A DNA stretch of 64,000 nt, from NCBI GenBank assembly GCA_947498025.1, contig CANMJR010000005.1, positions 43,228 to 107,227 of the forward strand, given 5' to 3'. The stretch comes from Helicobacteraceae bacterium (GTDB lineage: Bacteria; Campylobacterota; Campylobacteria; Campylobacterales; Sulfurimonadaceae). A program made the translations under genes and the position numbers. This document shows, in pieces, positions 24,428-33,024 of the stretch. The notes below the pieces were generated by a model. The model did not search any database. It was not told the DNA's origin and saw only the letters and a list, made by a program, of their open reading frames with translations. How positions within the stretch are numbered: position 1 is the first letter of the stretch; each line of letters starts with the position of its first letter.

Positions 24428-26338
24428 ATGGCATTTTTTGGCTCAACAAAAAAATCTGAATCAGTATCAAAAAGTATGCGCCCCACTGTTATCAGAACCC
24501 AAAATATAGCCAAGGAATTAATGACATTAGCTAAAACTTATGATACAAAAATTGAGAATATAGATTTTAATATTTTAGATATTCAAACATATGTTAGAGA
24601 AAACAAAGATGGCGCAGAACATGAATGGGAAGAGATTACGGCTGACGAGCTTTATGAACTCGATGAAAAAGAAGCATTTTTAAATCCAAACTTTCAAATG
24701 AAACAGATGTATGAAATTGAATTCTTTCAAAAAGAGCAGGACGAAGATTTATACAAAGATTTTAATCTCGCAGTCGGTGCGAATGCCACAAAGTGTAAAG
24801 TTTATCTCAGCATCAAAGAGGGTTCTAAGGTAGAGTATAACAAAAACTTTGAGCAAGACCTTTTGATGATGATAAATAAAAGGAAAATTCGAGCAGGAGT
24901 GTTGGTAAATATTTTTGATGAAATGTTGGGTGATGCAGTCTTCAAGCTCTCTTCGCATGTGAAAGTAGAAGAGAAAGTGATTTATAACAAATCCGAAACT
25001 CTGTTGATTGCGGAGAGCATTGAACCTACGATTACTATAGACGATGCTTTAGTTTTTCATTACAAAAAAGAGAAAGAGCAGCATGCAGATAATGAAAAAA
25101 TTGATCACTCTGCCCGCGGATTTATAAAAAGTGTAGTTAAAGATGAGCTGCTTATAGAGTATATAAAACCGCAAGAGGGTAAACCCGGCAGAAATTGTCG
25201 GGGTGAATTTATGGTACCAAAACCGCCTGAAGTTAAAAATGAGCCAAAATTTACAGTGGATGATACAATAAGAGTGGTGGATGATACAAAAAGTACCAAA
25301 TATCTTGCCAATGTAAACGGTTATATTTCACTGGAGGGAACAACCTATACTATAAAAAAAGAGATGGACATAGGTGCGATAGATTTTAAATCAACAGGTT
25401 CAATCGAAACGGCTTTGAGTGCGGATGTTTCTATAAATGTTAAAGAGGCTAACTCTGATAAAGATGCTGTCGGAAACGGCATGATAGTTGAAGTTACTGA
25501 AATACATATTGAGGGAAATGTAGGTTCGAATGCAAAAATTAATGCTATAAAAGCAGTTGTGGAAGGTCAAACGCATAAAACTTCACAAATACGGGCGGAG
25601 AGTTTAAAAATAAATATTCATAAGGGAGCAGCTTACGGCAAGAAAGTCAATATTACCAGATTAGAACATGGTATTGTTGATTGTGACGAAGCTCTTATAA
25701 TGCAAGCCATAGGCGGTGATATCCGTGCGAAAGAGATAACCATTGAAGTGTGTGCATCTTACGTAAAAGCAACAGCATCCAGATTTATAGAGATAAAAAA
25801 ACTCCATGGAGGCGAGAATATTTTTACTATTGACCCCTTACTTAAAAAAGATGCGAAGAATAGTGTAAATAAAAATAAAGATAAAGTAAATGAGATTGAA
25901 ATTGAGCTTAGAGATAGTAAAAAAGAGATAGTGAAGTACATGGGTCTTATTGAGGAAAACGCTACAGCTTTTAATGATGTTAAAAAAAGATTGATGCACT
26001 ATAAAAAAAATGGTGTAAAAATGCCGACCTCTTTTGTGAGACAGTATAAACATTTTCATGCAATGCAGGAGACTCTTTCTACTTTAAAAAAAGATTTTGA
26101 TGTAAAAAAAGATACGCTTCAACTATTAACTGCAGATTCGGCATCTTTGCAGGATAACATATTTGATGCGAGAGTCATAAATAGAGACCACTGGGTCGGA
26201 TATAATGAGATAAAATTTAAGCTCATTGACCCGCCTATTGATGTTGTCTATTTTCCAAAAGAGGGTTCACATGAAAAAGTTTTTGGTTTGGTTGAGGTTG
26301 ATGATGGCATCTTTGAGATACAGGCTGTAAAAGAGTGA
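24428..26338 (+). CDS. FapA family protein (DUF342, flagellar assembly A domain)
   Basis: The 636-residue protein (ATG at 24428, AAGGA eight bases before it; a TTG at 24410 is the longer alternative) contains the DUF342 beta-helix-like region at about 255-465, with 'GRNCRGEFM', 'GYISLEG', 'EIHIEGNVG' and 'GAAYGKKVNITRLEHGIVDC'. A charged coiled coil follows at about 475-570. FapA proteins have been linked to flagellar placement or assembly in Vibrio, but the molecular role is not settled. Here it starts a chain of coupled genes (ruvA, ddl, hydrolase, murF), a conserved order in the phylum. Confidence 0.85.
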   Translation: MAFFGSTKKSESVSKSMRPTVIRTQNIAKELMTLAKTYDTKIENIDFNILDIQTYVRENKDGAEHEWEEITADELYELDEKEAFLNPNFQMKQMYEIEFFQKEQDEDLYKDFNLAVGANATKCKVYLSIKEGSKVEYNKNFEQDLLMMINKRKIRAGVLVNIFDEMLGDAVFKLSSHVKVEEKVIYNKSETLLIAESIEPTITIDDALVFHYKKEKEQHADNEKIDHSARGFIKSVVKDELLIEYIKPQEGKPGRNCRGEFMVPKPPEVKNEPKFTVDDTIRVVDDTKSTKYLANVNGYISLEGTTYTIKKEMDIGAIDFKSTGSIETALSADVSINVKEANSDKDAVGNGMIVEVTEIHIEGNVGSNAKINAIKAVVEGQTHKTSQIRAESLKINIHKGAAYGKKVNITRLEHGIVDCDEALIMQAIGGDIRAKEITIEVCASYVKATASRFIEIKKLHGGENIFTIDPLLKKDAKNSVNKNKDKVNEIEIELRDSKKEIVKYMGLIEENATAFNDVKKRLMHYKKNGVKMPTSFVRQYKHFHAMQETLSTLKKDFDVKKDTLQLLTADSASLQDNIFDARVINRDHWVGYNEIKFKLIDPPIDVVYFPKEGSHEKVFGLVEVDDGIFEIQAVKE

Positions 26339-26898
26339 TAGTAGGTTTAAGAGGAATACTCGAGTACAAGGAACCGACCTTTGTGCATGTGGAAGTCGGA
26401 GGTGTAGTTTATGAAGTTTTTATCTCTTTAAAAACATTTTCGGCTCTGCCGCGTAGTGAGGTTAAACTTTTTGTTTCGCATATTATTCGTGAAGATGCAC
26501 AACTCTTATTCGGGTTTTTAGAGAGTAGCGAAAAAGCACTCTTTACCAGACTTTTAAAGATAAATGGCGTTGGTCCAAAGGTGGCAATTGCCATCTGCTC
26601 CACCTATACGCCATCCCAGTTTGCGGCTGTCATAAACAATAAGGATATTAAGGCGGTTCAAAAAGTTCCTGGAATCGGTCCAAAAAGTGCAGGGCGTATT
26701 CTTGTTGAATTGAGTGGTTTTGATGAAGAGATGCTAGTTGCGGCTTCACCAAAAACAAAATCATTCAATGAAGCAAGTGAAGCATTGGAATCTTTGGGAT
26801 TTACAAAAGCAAAAATAGTAAAAGCTCTTAGTGCATGTGAGAGCAGCGATACTGCCGTACTTGTAAAAGAGGCACTGAAATTATTACAAACTCTATAA
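26335..26898 (+). CDS. ruvA: Holliday junction branch migration protein RuvA
   Basis: The 187-residue protein binds Holliday junctions and loads the RuvB helicase in recombinational repair. It has an N-terminal OB-like fold ('MIVGLRGILEY'), two helix-hairpin-helix motifs ('INGVGPKVA' and 'VPGIGPKSAGRI') and the small C-terminal domain III ('EALESLGFTKAKI'). The start is a GTG overlapping the fapA stop by four bases, which indicates translational coupling. ruvB is not in the window. Confidence 0.96.
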   Translation: MIVGLRGILEYKEPTFVHVEVGGVVYEVFISLKTFSALPRSEVKLFVSHIIREDAQLLFGFLESSEKALFTRLLKINGVGPKVAIAICSTYTPSQFAAVINNKDIKAVQKVPGIGPKSAGRILVELSGFDEEMLVAASPKTKSFNEASEALESLGFTKAKIVKALSACESSDTAVLVKEALKLLQTL

Positions 26899-26908
26899 GG
26901 AAAAAATA

Positions 26909-27946
26909 TTGAAATTAACTATTTTATTTGGAGGTGCTAGTTACGAACACGAGATTAGCATCGTAAGTGCGATAACGCTCAAGGCTAAGTTGTCAGGATT
27001 TGATTTAAGTTTCGTTTTTTGTGACCAAGACCACACTTTTTATTTGATACATCCATCAAAAATGAAAGCAACCACCTTTTCAAAAGGCGAGCATAAAAAA
27101 ATGCCAAAATTGAGTCTGATAAACGGCTCTTTTTCTCAGAAAAATCTCTTCTCGTCCACGGCGCATGCTGGCACTGTTTTAAATCTTATTCATGGAGCCG
27201 ATGGCGAAGACGGAACGATTGCGGCGCTTTTAGATTTTTACTCTATCAAATATATCGGTCCTAGAATGAATGCTTGCGTGTTTTCGTATGACAAAAGATA
27301 TACAAAATATTTATGCACGGCAAAAGAGATAAAGAGTCTTCAATATGAAGTTTTAAGTAAAAATGAACACAAAGATATAGCAATTCCTTACCCGATTATT
27401 ATCAAGCCTGCAACTCTTGGAAGCTCTATAGGCGTGAGTATAGTCAAAGAGGAGAGCGAACTCGATTATGCACTCGACACTGCTTTTGAGTTTGATAATA
27501 ATATTTTAGTCGAGCCATTTATTAATGGTGTAAAAGAGTATAACTTAGCCGGTTTTATGGCGAACGGAAAAATGCACTTCTCTATTGTAGAAGAGCCTCA
27601 AAAAAATGAGTTTTTGGATTTTGAAAAGAAGTATATGGATTTTTCAAGAAGCGAACAGGTTTTAAAAGCAGAAATTAGTGATAAATTACTCACAAAACTT
27701 AAAGCAAATTTTGAAAAGGCGTATAGAGGTTTATTTGAGGGCGCGTTAATTCGATGCGACTTTTTTGTTATCAATGATGAGGTCTATTTAAATGAGATAA
27801 ATCCAATTCCGGGCTCCATGGCAAACTATCTTTTTGAAGATTTTTCTACATGTATAAAGTCACTCTCAAAATCGCTTCCACATACCAAAAGAGCAAAAAT
27901 TTCTTATGAATATATTCACTCCATTTCAAGTGCCAAAGGCAAATAA
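26909..27946 (+). CDS. ddl: D-alanine--D-alanine ligase
   Basis: The 345-residue ATP-grasp enzyme makes the D-Ala-D-Ala dipeptide used by MurF, which follows two genes later. Motifs are 'LFGGASYEHEISIVSA' at the N terminus, 'HGADGEDGTIAALLDF', the lysine/glycine loop 'IIKPATLGSSIGVS' and the metal-binding 'LNEINPIPGSM'. The start is a TTG after AAGG. The stop shares one base with the ATG of the downstream hydrolase. Confidence 0.96.
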   Translation: MKLTILFGGASYEHEISIVSAITLKAKLSGFDLSFVFCDQDHTFYLIHPSKMKATTFSKGEHKKMPKLSLINGSFSQKNLFSSTAHAGTVLNLIHGADGEDGTIAALLDFYSIKYIGPRMNACVFSYDKRYTKYLCTAKEIKSLQYEVLSKNEHKDIAIPYPIIIKPATLGSSIGVSIVKEESELDYALDTAFEFDNNILVEPFINGVKEYNLAGFMANGKMHFSIVEEPQKNEFLDFEKKYMDFSRSEQVLKAEISDKLLTKLKANFEKAYRGLFEGALIRCDFFVINDEVYLNEINPIPGSMANYLFEDFSTCIKSLSKSLPHTKRAKISYEYIHSISSAKGK

Positions 27947-28680
27947 TGGCGATTAAGTCTATCCAATATAATCAACATACTATTAATATGAGTTATGAGA
28001 TAGTCAATCCGGCGGCTAAGGTTGATTTGATACTCTTGCATGGCTGGGGGAGCAACAAAAATTTGATGAAACAGGTGTTTTCTCAACACATGAGCCATTT
28101 TCGTCACATCTATATAGATTTACCTGGATTCGGCGGCTCTACCTGCAACCTAACACTCCAAACAGCAGATTATGCAAGAATCGTTGAGCTTTTGATGGTG
28201 CATATCAACGCTCAAAAAGATATTATTCTTGGTCACTCCTTTGGCGGTAAAGTAGCACTTTTGCTTGAGCCTAAAGTGCTTGTTTTGGTTGCAAGTGCGG
28301 GGATTTATGTCACAAAATCTTTAAGAGTTCAGGCAAAAATCGCACTCTTCAAACTGCTTAAAATCTTTGGATTTACAACACTCAAAAATCTTTTTGTGGC
28401 AGAGGATGCTAAAAATTTAAGTGAGCCCATGTATCAAACTTTTAAAAATGTTGTCAATGAAGATTTTAAAGATACATTTGCATCTTATGGCGGAAAAGCT
28501 CTCCTCTGCTGGGGTGAGAAAGACACTGCAACACCTCTTAGCTCTGCAAAAAAAATAAACTCGCTTATAAAAGATTCTACACTTAAAGTGTATGAGGGCG
28601 ATCACTACTTTTTTATGAATCAAGCCAAAGATATCTCTGAAAATATCGAAGCAACATTTTTAAAAACTTTGGAGCATTAA
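27946..28680 (+). CDS. alpha/beta hydrolase
   Basis: The 244-residue protein has the alpha/beta-hydrolase pattern: oxyanion loop 'LLHGWGSNK', nucleophile elbow 'GHSFGGK' with the serine, an aspartate region 'GEKDTATPLS' and the catalytic histidine in 'GDHYFF'. It is wedged between ddl and murF with a one-base overlap and a one-base gap, the same place as in Helicobacter and Campylobacter, so a role in cell-wall metabolism is possible but unproven. The substrate cannot be inferred. Confidence 0.87.
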   Translation: MAIKSIQYNQHTINMSYEIVNPAAKVDLILLHGWGSNKNLMKQVFSQHMSHFRHIYIDLPGFGGSTCNLTLQTADYARIVELLMVHINAQKDIILGHSFGGKVALLLEPKVLVLVASAGIYVTKSLRVQAKIALFKLLKIFGFTTLKNLFVAEDAKNLSEPMYQTFKNVVNEDFKDTFASYGGKALLCWGEKDTATPLSSAKKINSLIKDSTLKVYEGDHYFFMNQAKDISENIEATFLKTLEH

Positions 28681-28681
28681 C

Positions 28682-30127
28682 ATGGAGGAGTATAAAATCT
28701 TCATCGCATTTGTGACAAATCTCCTTTTTGTTATGGTTTTAGGTTGGTATTTCATCACAAATCTTCAGTGGTATGATTATAAACTTTCCCGTGTTGTGCT
28801 CAAGCACCACAAGCCGCAATGGCATTTCATCTATTTTATTCTTCCTTTTGTCGCCTACTATACGATGGGACAATATTTTGCAATATTTTTTTATATTGCT
28901 CTTCTTCCGGCAATTTTCATCTGGCATAGAAGATTAGATAAAAAGCTTGTACTTACATGGAGGGTTAAAAGATTTCTCATCCTTCTTCTCTCTTTGGTGC
29001 TCTTTTTTAATCTGCTCTGTACACTTAAATCGGCATGTGGAACTTACAGTGTATTTATGCCTTTAGCTCTTGCATACATTGGCACTACTTTGATAGAAAA
29101 GTTCCTTTTTATGCTCTATAAAAAAGAGGCGAAAAAAAGAGTCGCAGAGATGAGTGATTTACAAATTATCTGCATAACGGGAAGCTACGGCAAAACAAGT
29201 ATCAAAAATTTCGTGGCGCAGATTTTGAGCAAAAAGTTTAGAGTCTATGCAACTCCAAGAAGCGTCAACACAATAGGTGGAATTGTAGGCGATGTCAATA
29301 ACTCACTTCCGCTTGGCACAGAGATTTATGTGTGTGAAGCAGGTGCGAGAGAGAGCGGCGACATTTATGAGATTACTACATTTTTAGAGCCTCAAACAGT
29401 CGTAGTCGGTAAGGTGGGTGCGGCGCATATTGAGTATTTCAAATCTCTAAAAAACATCATTGCAACAAAACTTGAGATTATGCAGTCGCCGAGGCTTGAG
29501 AGGGCGTTTATTCACACTTCCGTAACAGACGAGCCGCATGCAAAGGTGACATTCTTCGGTGATGATATACAGAATTTAGTTGCGACCCTTGAGGGAACGA
29601 AGTTTGAACTTAAAATCGGTGATGAAATTTTTTCTCTCCACACAGATATTTTAGGCGAATTTCAAAGTATGAATATAGCTGTAGCTGTTAGAATTGCTAA
29701 AAGTTTTGGCATGTCAAATGAAGAGATAATCCAAGCAGTAAAAGAGTTAAAACCCGTAGAGCACAGACTTCAGATGATAAAAGCAGGCGGAAAACTTATC
29801 ATTGACGACGGTTATAACGGAAATATCGACGGCATGTTGGAGGGCATAAGACTTTGCTCACTTCATGGCGGACGCAAAGTGATTGTGACTCCCGGTTTAG
29901 TGGAAAGCAGTGAAGAGCTCAATCTCAAACTTATCCATGCCATAAATAGTGTCTTTGATATTGCAATAGTTACAGGCGCACTTAATGCAGAACTCTTTGA
30001 GAAAAATTTAGATGTAAAAATGAAAATAATGTTGCCGGACAAGTCGAAACTTGTAAATGTTTTGGCAGAAGAAACTAGGGCAGGGGATATTATTTTATTT
30101 GCGAATGATGCACCTAACTTTATTTAG
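28682..30127 (+). CDS. murF: UDP-N-acetylmuramoyl-tripeptide--D-alanyl-D-alanine ligase with membrane N terminus
   Basis: The 481-residue protein adds D-Ala-D-Ala to the peptidoglycan precursor. The Mur-ligase core starts near residue 155 with the P-loop 'ITGSYGKTSIKNF', followed by 'VCEAGARESGDI', 'VGKVGAAHIEYF' and the C-terminal 'PVEHRLQMI...IIDDGYNGN'. Before the core are about 150 residues with three or four hydrophobic helices, absent from enterobacterial MurF but typical of the Campylobacterota form. This would place the enzyme at the membrane next to lipid-linked steps. Confidence 0.93.
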   Translation: MEEYKIFIAFVTNLLFVMVLGWYFITNLQWYDYKLSRVVLKHHKPQWHFIYFILPFVAYYTMGQYFAIFFYIALLPAIFIWHRRLDKKLVLTWRVKRFLILLLSLVLFFNLLCTLKSACGTYSVFMPLALAYIGTTLIEKFLFMLYKKEAKKRVAEMSDLQIICITGSYGKTSIKNFVAQILSKKFRVYATPRSVNTIGGIVGDVNNSLPLGTEIYVCEAGARESGDIYEITTFLEPQTVVVGKVGAAHIEYFKSLKNIIATKLEIMQSPRLERAFIHTSVTDEPHAKVTFFGDDIQNLVATLEGTKFELKIGDEIFSLHTDILGEFQSMNIAVAVRIAKSFGMSNEEIIQAVKELKPVEHRLQMIKAGGKLIIDDGYNGNIDGMLEGIRLCSLHGGRKVIVTPGLVESSEELNLKLIHAINSVFDIAIVTGALNAELFEKNLDVKMKIMLPDKSKLVNVLAEETRAGDIILFANDAPNFI

Positions 30128-30160
30128 TTTTTTTGTATTTTTAGAGGGAGAAAAAAGATT

Positions 30161-30661
30161 ATGAAAGAGATTTTATATGCCCCATGGCGAGATGAGTATA
30201 TTGCAGGTCATGAAGCAGATAGTTGTGTTTTTTGTAACATAACTCTTACCCCTCAAGATGATGAAAAACATCGGGTGCTTTATAGAGATGAGTACTGTTT
30301 TATTGTTATGAATCTTTACCCTTACACTCCGGGGCATTTTATGATAATTCCGCATCTCCATACAGATAAACTTGAAGAGTTGGAGAGTGCTGTTTGGCTG
30401 CATATGAGCGATTTGGCTCAAAAATGCGTTAGGCTTCTTAAAGAGGGATTCAAGGCACATGGCGTAAATATAGGAATGAACCTCGGAGCAGCGGGTGGGG
30501 CAGGGATAGCTGAACATATCCATATGCACTTGGTTCCAAGGTGGAATAGGGATACCAACTTTATAACTTCTATCGCCCAGAATAGGGTTTACTCAACTGA
30601 TTTTATTAAAGTATATCAAAGAATCAAGAGTCTGATTCCTAAATATATAAAAAGTGATTAA
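30161..30661 (+). CDS. HIT family nucleotide hydrolase/transferase
   Basis: The 166-residue protein carries the histidine triad H119-I-H121-M-H123 ('EHIHMHLVPRW'), the nucleotide-binding 'HFMIIPHLH', and a CxxC pair (C22, C25) that may bind zinc. It resembles the Ap4A phosphorylase/Hint branch that cleaves nucleoside phosphoramidates or dinucleoside polyphosphates. It follows murF by 33 bases, as in Helicobacter, and is preceded by a purine-rich ribosome site (AGAGGGAG). Confidence 0.93.
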   Translation: MKEILYAPWRDEYIAGHEADSCVFCNITLTPQDDEKHRVLYRDEYCFIVMNLYPYTPGHFMIIPHLHTDKLEELESAVWLHMSDLAQKCVRLLKEGFKAHGVNIGMNLGAAGGAGIAEHIHMHLVPRWNRDTNFITSIAQNRVYSTDFIKVYQRIKSLIPKYIKSD

Positions 30662-30754
30662 TTTCGTTAATGAACCAGTTTTTATATACTGTCTTGTATA
30701 AAAGTTAAGAAGAGAAAGTGAAAAAATATAAATTTTTTAATCTCTAAAAGAAAG

Positions 30755-30868
30755 TTACTTTCTATCCTCTTTTTTTTTTCTTAATATAAAGAAAAAAGCT
30801 CCAAGAATAGATAAAAGCACAAAAGTTCTTATCCCAAGTGTCAGTAGGTCATTCGCAGTATCTTCCAA
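30755..30868 (-). CDS. possible 37-residue single-pass membrane protein
   Basis: A minus-strand frame from a TTG at 30868 encodes an acidic N terminus (MEDTAND), a hydrophobic helix (about residues 14-29: TFVLLSILGAFFFIL) and a basic tail (RKKKEDRK), the usual plan of a small bacterial membrane protein. AAGG lies seven bases before the TTG. It follows tRNA-Gln on the same strand and could be read from its transcript. I do not recognise the family. The lack of an ATG and the short length keep confidence moderate. Confidence 0.45.
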   Translation of the reverse strand: MEDTANDLLTLGIRTFVLLSILGAFFFILRKKKEDRK

Positions 30869-30900
30869 ATTGTTGCCTTAATAAAAATAGATTGATTTTG

Positions 30901-30975
30901 TGGATGGGGTGGAGGGATTCGAACCCCCGAATATCGGTACCAAAAACCGAGGCCTTACCGCTTGGCGACACCCCA
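30901..30975 (-). tRNA. tRNA-Gln (anticodon UUG), CCA encoded
   Basis: The 75-base minus-strand sequence folds into a cloverleaf: acceptor arms TGGGGTG and CACCCCA, anticodon stem TCGGT/ACCGA with loop TTTTGGT (anticodon UUG), and T loop GTTCGAATC. CCA is genomically encoded (30901-30903). The discriminator base is U. The first pair is U1-A72, which GatCAB-type amidotransferases recognise in bacteria that make Gln-tRNA from Glu-tRNA, as Campylobacterota do. Confidence 0.96.
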
Positions 30976-31001
30976 AAGAGCTGTAGAAAAGTAGAAATTT
31001 T

Positions 31002-31053
31002 AAGGCTTTATAAAGTGCTTTAAAACGGGTGGGATTTTAAAGTAAAAAGCCTT
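31002..31053 (-). terminator. nested stem-loop downstream of ppk2
   Basis: Two perfect 8-bp stems are nested: AAGGCTTT (31002-31009) with AAAGCCTT (31046-31053) outside, and CTTTAAAA (31018-31025) with TTTTAAAG (31035-31042) inside around a nine-base loop. The structure starts 14 bases after the ppk2 stop on the minus strand and is followed by an A/T-rich tract, so it probably ends the ppk2 transcript ahead of tRNA-Gln. Confidence 0.5.
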
Positions 31054-31067
31054 ATAATATACTTAAT

Positions 31068-31892
31068 TTAAACCCCATTTTTCAAATCTTTTATCGCTTG
31101 CTTATCCATAATCGCTAACTCTTGCTCAGCTGTAAAAACTGTTTTTATATCCATTTCAAAATCAAGTGTACGGCTTTTTCCGTGATAATCAACTTGATTC
31201 AGGATGAGTTTCATAGTTTCCAATCTTGCCTTATGTTTATCGCTAGAACGAATTACATGCCAAGGTGCCTTTGCATGATTTGTATCTTTTAGCATTTTGT
31301 ACTTAGTCTTTGTAAACTGCTCCCACATGCTCTGTGCTTGAAGATCAATTTCGCTTAGTTTCCACTGACGAAGTGGGTCTGAGCGGCGTTGCTCAAATCT
31401 CTGTGCCTGTTTCTCTTTGCTAACGCTAAAGTAGAGTTTTATAAATATTGTTCCCTGCTCAACCAAAGACTCCTCAAAAGGAATGACATGTTTCATAAAT
31501 AGCGCATGCTCCTCTTTTGAGCAGAAACCAAAGACAGGCTCTACCATCGCACGGTTATACCAGCTTCTATCAAAGAGCACAACCTCTCCGCCATGTGGAA
31601 AGTGCTTAATATAGCGTTGAAAATACCACTGCGTAAGCTCCTCTTCGGTAGGGCGACCAAGAGCCACTATGCGGTAATGTTTAGGGTTCATATATCTGCT
31701 AACACTTCCGATAACGCTTCCCTTTCCTGCCGCATCGCGCCCCTCAAAAAGAATGATAAGTTTTTTCTTATGTCTCTCAAGATGCTGTTGTAGTTTAACA
31801 AGTTCAGCTTGGTAAGGTTCTAAAGCGAGCGTTTCAGAGTAGGTGTTAATCGCCTCTTTAAGCTGTTCCTCCGTGAGTGTGTGTAATTCCAT
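31068..31892 (-). CDS. ppk2: polyphosphate kinase 2 family protein
   Basis: The 274-residue protein has the PPK2 core: Walker A 'FEGRDAAGKGSVI', 'RYMNPKHYRIVALGRPT', the catalytic lid 'HFPHGGEVVLFDRSWYNRAMVEPV', and 'RRSDPLRQWKLSEID'. PPK2 enzymes transfer phosphate between polyphosphate and nucleotides, usually making GTP or ATP from the diphosphate. The length fits a single-domain class I PPK2. It is monocistronic, with its own promoter and a downstream stem-loop. Confidence 0.93.
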   Translation of the reverse strand: MELHTLTEEQLKEAINTYSETLALEPYQAELVKLQQHLERHKKKLIILFEGRDAAGKGSVIGSVSRYMNPKHYRIVALGRPTEEELTQWYFQRYIKHFPHGGEVVLFDRSWYNRAMVEPVFGFCSKEEHALFMKHVIPFEESLVEQGTIFIKLYFSVSKEKQAQRFEQRRSDPLRQWKLSEIDLQAQSMWEQFTKTKYKMLKDTNHAKAPWHVIRSSDKHKARLETMKLILNQVDYHGKSRTLDFEMDIKTVFTAEQELAIMDKQAIKDLKNGV

Positions 31893-31929
31893 CGGTAATC
31901 CATAACGTTAATTTATATTTTTTTACGAA

Positions 31930-31960
31930 ATTATATCGAAAAAGATAAATAATTTGCCAA
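31930..31960 (-). promoter_or_regulatory. promoter of ppk2
   Basis: On the minus strand TTGGCA (31955-31960) and a perfect TATAAT (31930-31935) are 19 bases apart, a slightly long spacing. The start would lie near 31923, leaving a leader of about 30 bases before the ATG. Confidence 0.5.
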
Positions 31961-32057
31961 CTTAAAGCCCTAGCAAGAACCCATTCAATATAAACCCCAA
32001 TTTAAGAACGCTATTTACTTGAATGAATATAAGAACAATTAAGTACCTAAATTTAAA

Positions 32058-33020
32058 TTATTTTTTTATGAAAGGTATGCAACCGCTGTGGATTTCTTTG
32101 CGTGTATTCTTGATGAGAACTTGTATTTCGATATTATCTGTAACAACTTGATCAAGTAATTTTAATGCCTCATCTGATCTGTTTGTGTGGCATAAAATAT
32201 CAGCCAGATTATTTAAAGCAAATGGATGTTTAAAATCAATCAATAATATTTTTCGATAAATCTGTTCAGCTTCAGTTATCTGATGCGAATTATAATAGGC
32301 ATTTCCTAATGCAAAAAGTGTAGGAATATCATTTGACCACCGTGAAAGAGCACTTTTATAGGCTATGATGGCTTCATCCGGCATTCCTATCTTTTCAAGA
32401 TCATATGCCGTGCGCAAAAATTTTTCTGCAGTGGCAGATGCAGGCAGTTGCCCCGAAGGTAAAAGCACAACTCCCCAATTACCGCTTCTTTCCCATAATG
32501 CCGCAAATGTTTCTATCGGCACGGCTTCATTAGGAGTATCGCCGAAATGCATCAAAATGGTTTGCTCCTTCGCATCATATCCCGTAACAGGAGCATAATG
32601 CCAAAGAGGATACCAAGAATAACTTCTATTTACCAATACAATTACAGGGTGATGCTCGGAGAGTTCAGAAAAAAGTGCATCAAATGTCGGTTCAATCGGA
32701 TAAGCAAGCAGACCATTGGCCCTTGCTGCGGCAATTAGTTCTATCTGCAGCGTACCGCCTTTTGCAGGAATCAATGTTCGCTCATCCAACTCGGAGAGTG
32801 ACAAGCGAGGAACATAAGGCATCAGTGTTTGCCAATAAGATGAAACCATCCCTATGGATGTTGAGGCACAAAGTTCGGAACGAGGAGTTACAAAAGGAAC
32901 ATATATCTTATATGAAGAGTAATTATTGTTTAAAGGCAGAGGATTTTTAGGTGCGCAACCACTTGAACTAATCAAAGTGGCTACTGCAAAAAATAAAGAG
33001 AAAAATTTGGTTGTTTTCAA
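32058..33020 (-). CDS. PA2778-like cysteine peptidase lipoprotein with TPR repeats
   Basis: The 320-residue protein begins with a lipoprotein signal ('LISSSGC', lipid-attachment C22). A C39-like papain-fold domain follows (about 38-195), with the probable catalytic cysteine C51 in 'SELCASTSIGM' and histidine H141 in 'LWHYAPVTGYD'. The C-terminal third (about 205-310) is TPR-like ('ALGNAYYNSHQITEAEQIYRKI'). The arrangement matches the PA2778 family. It starts with a TTG four bases after the stop of the PA2779-like gene, without a clear ribosome site, so it is probably translated by coupling. The target of the peptidase is unknown; the partner membrane protein is the obvious candidate. Confidence 0.82.
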   Translation of the reverse strand: MKTTKFFSLFFAVATLISSSGCAPKNPLPLNNNYSSYKIYVPFVTPRSELCASTSIGMVSSYWQTLMPYVPRLSLSELDERTLIPAKGGTLQIELIAAARANGLLAYPIEPTFDALFSELSEHHPVIVLVNRSYSWYPLWHYAPVTGYDAKEQTILMHFGDTPNEAVPIETFAALWERSGNWGVVLLPSGQLPASATAEKFLRTAYDLEKIGMPDEAIIAYKSALSRWSNDIPTLFALGNAYYNSHQITEAEQIYRKILLIDFKHPFALNNLADILCHTNRSDEALKLLDQVVTDNIEIQVLIKNTRKEIHSGCIPFIKK

Positions 33021-33024
33021 TTTG

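Noticed and set aside
30838..31023. Plus-strand frame of 61 residues across tRNA-Gln
   Set aside because: Its middle is the complement of the tRNA; such frames over tRNA genes are common artefacts.
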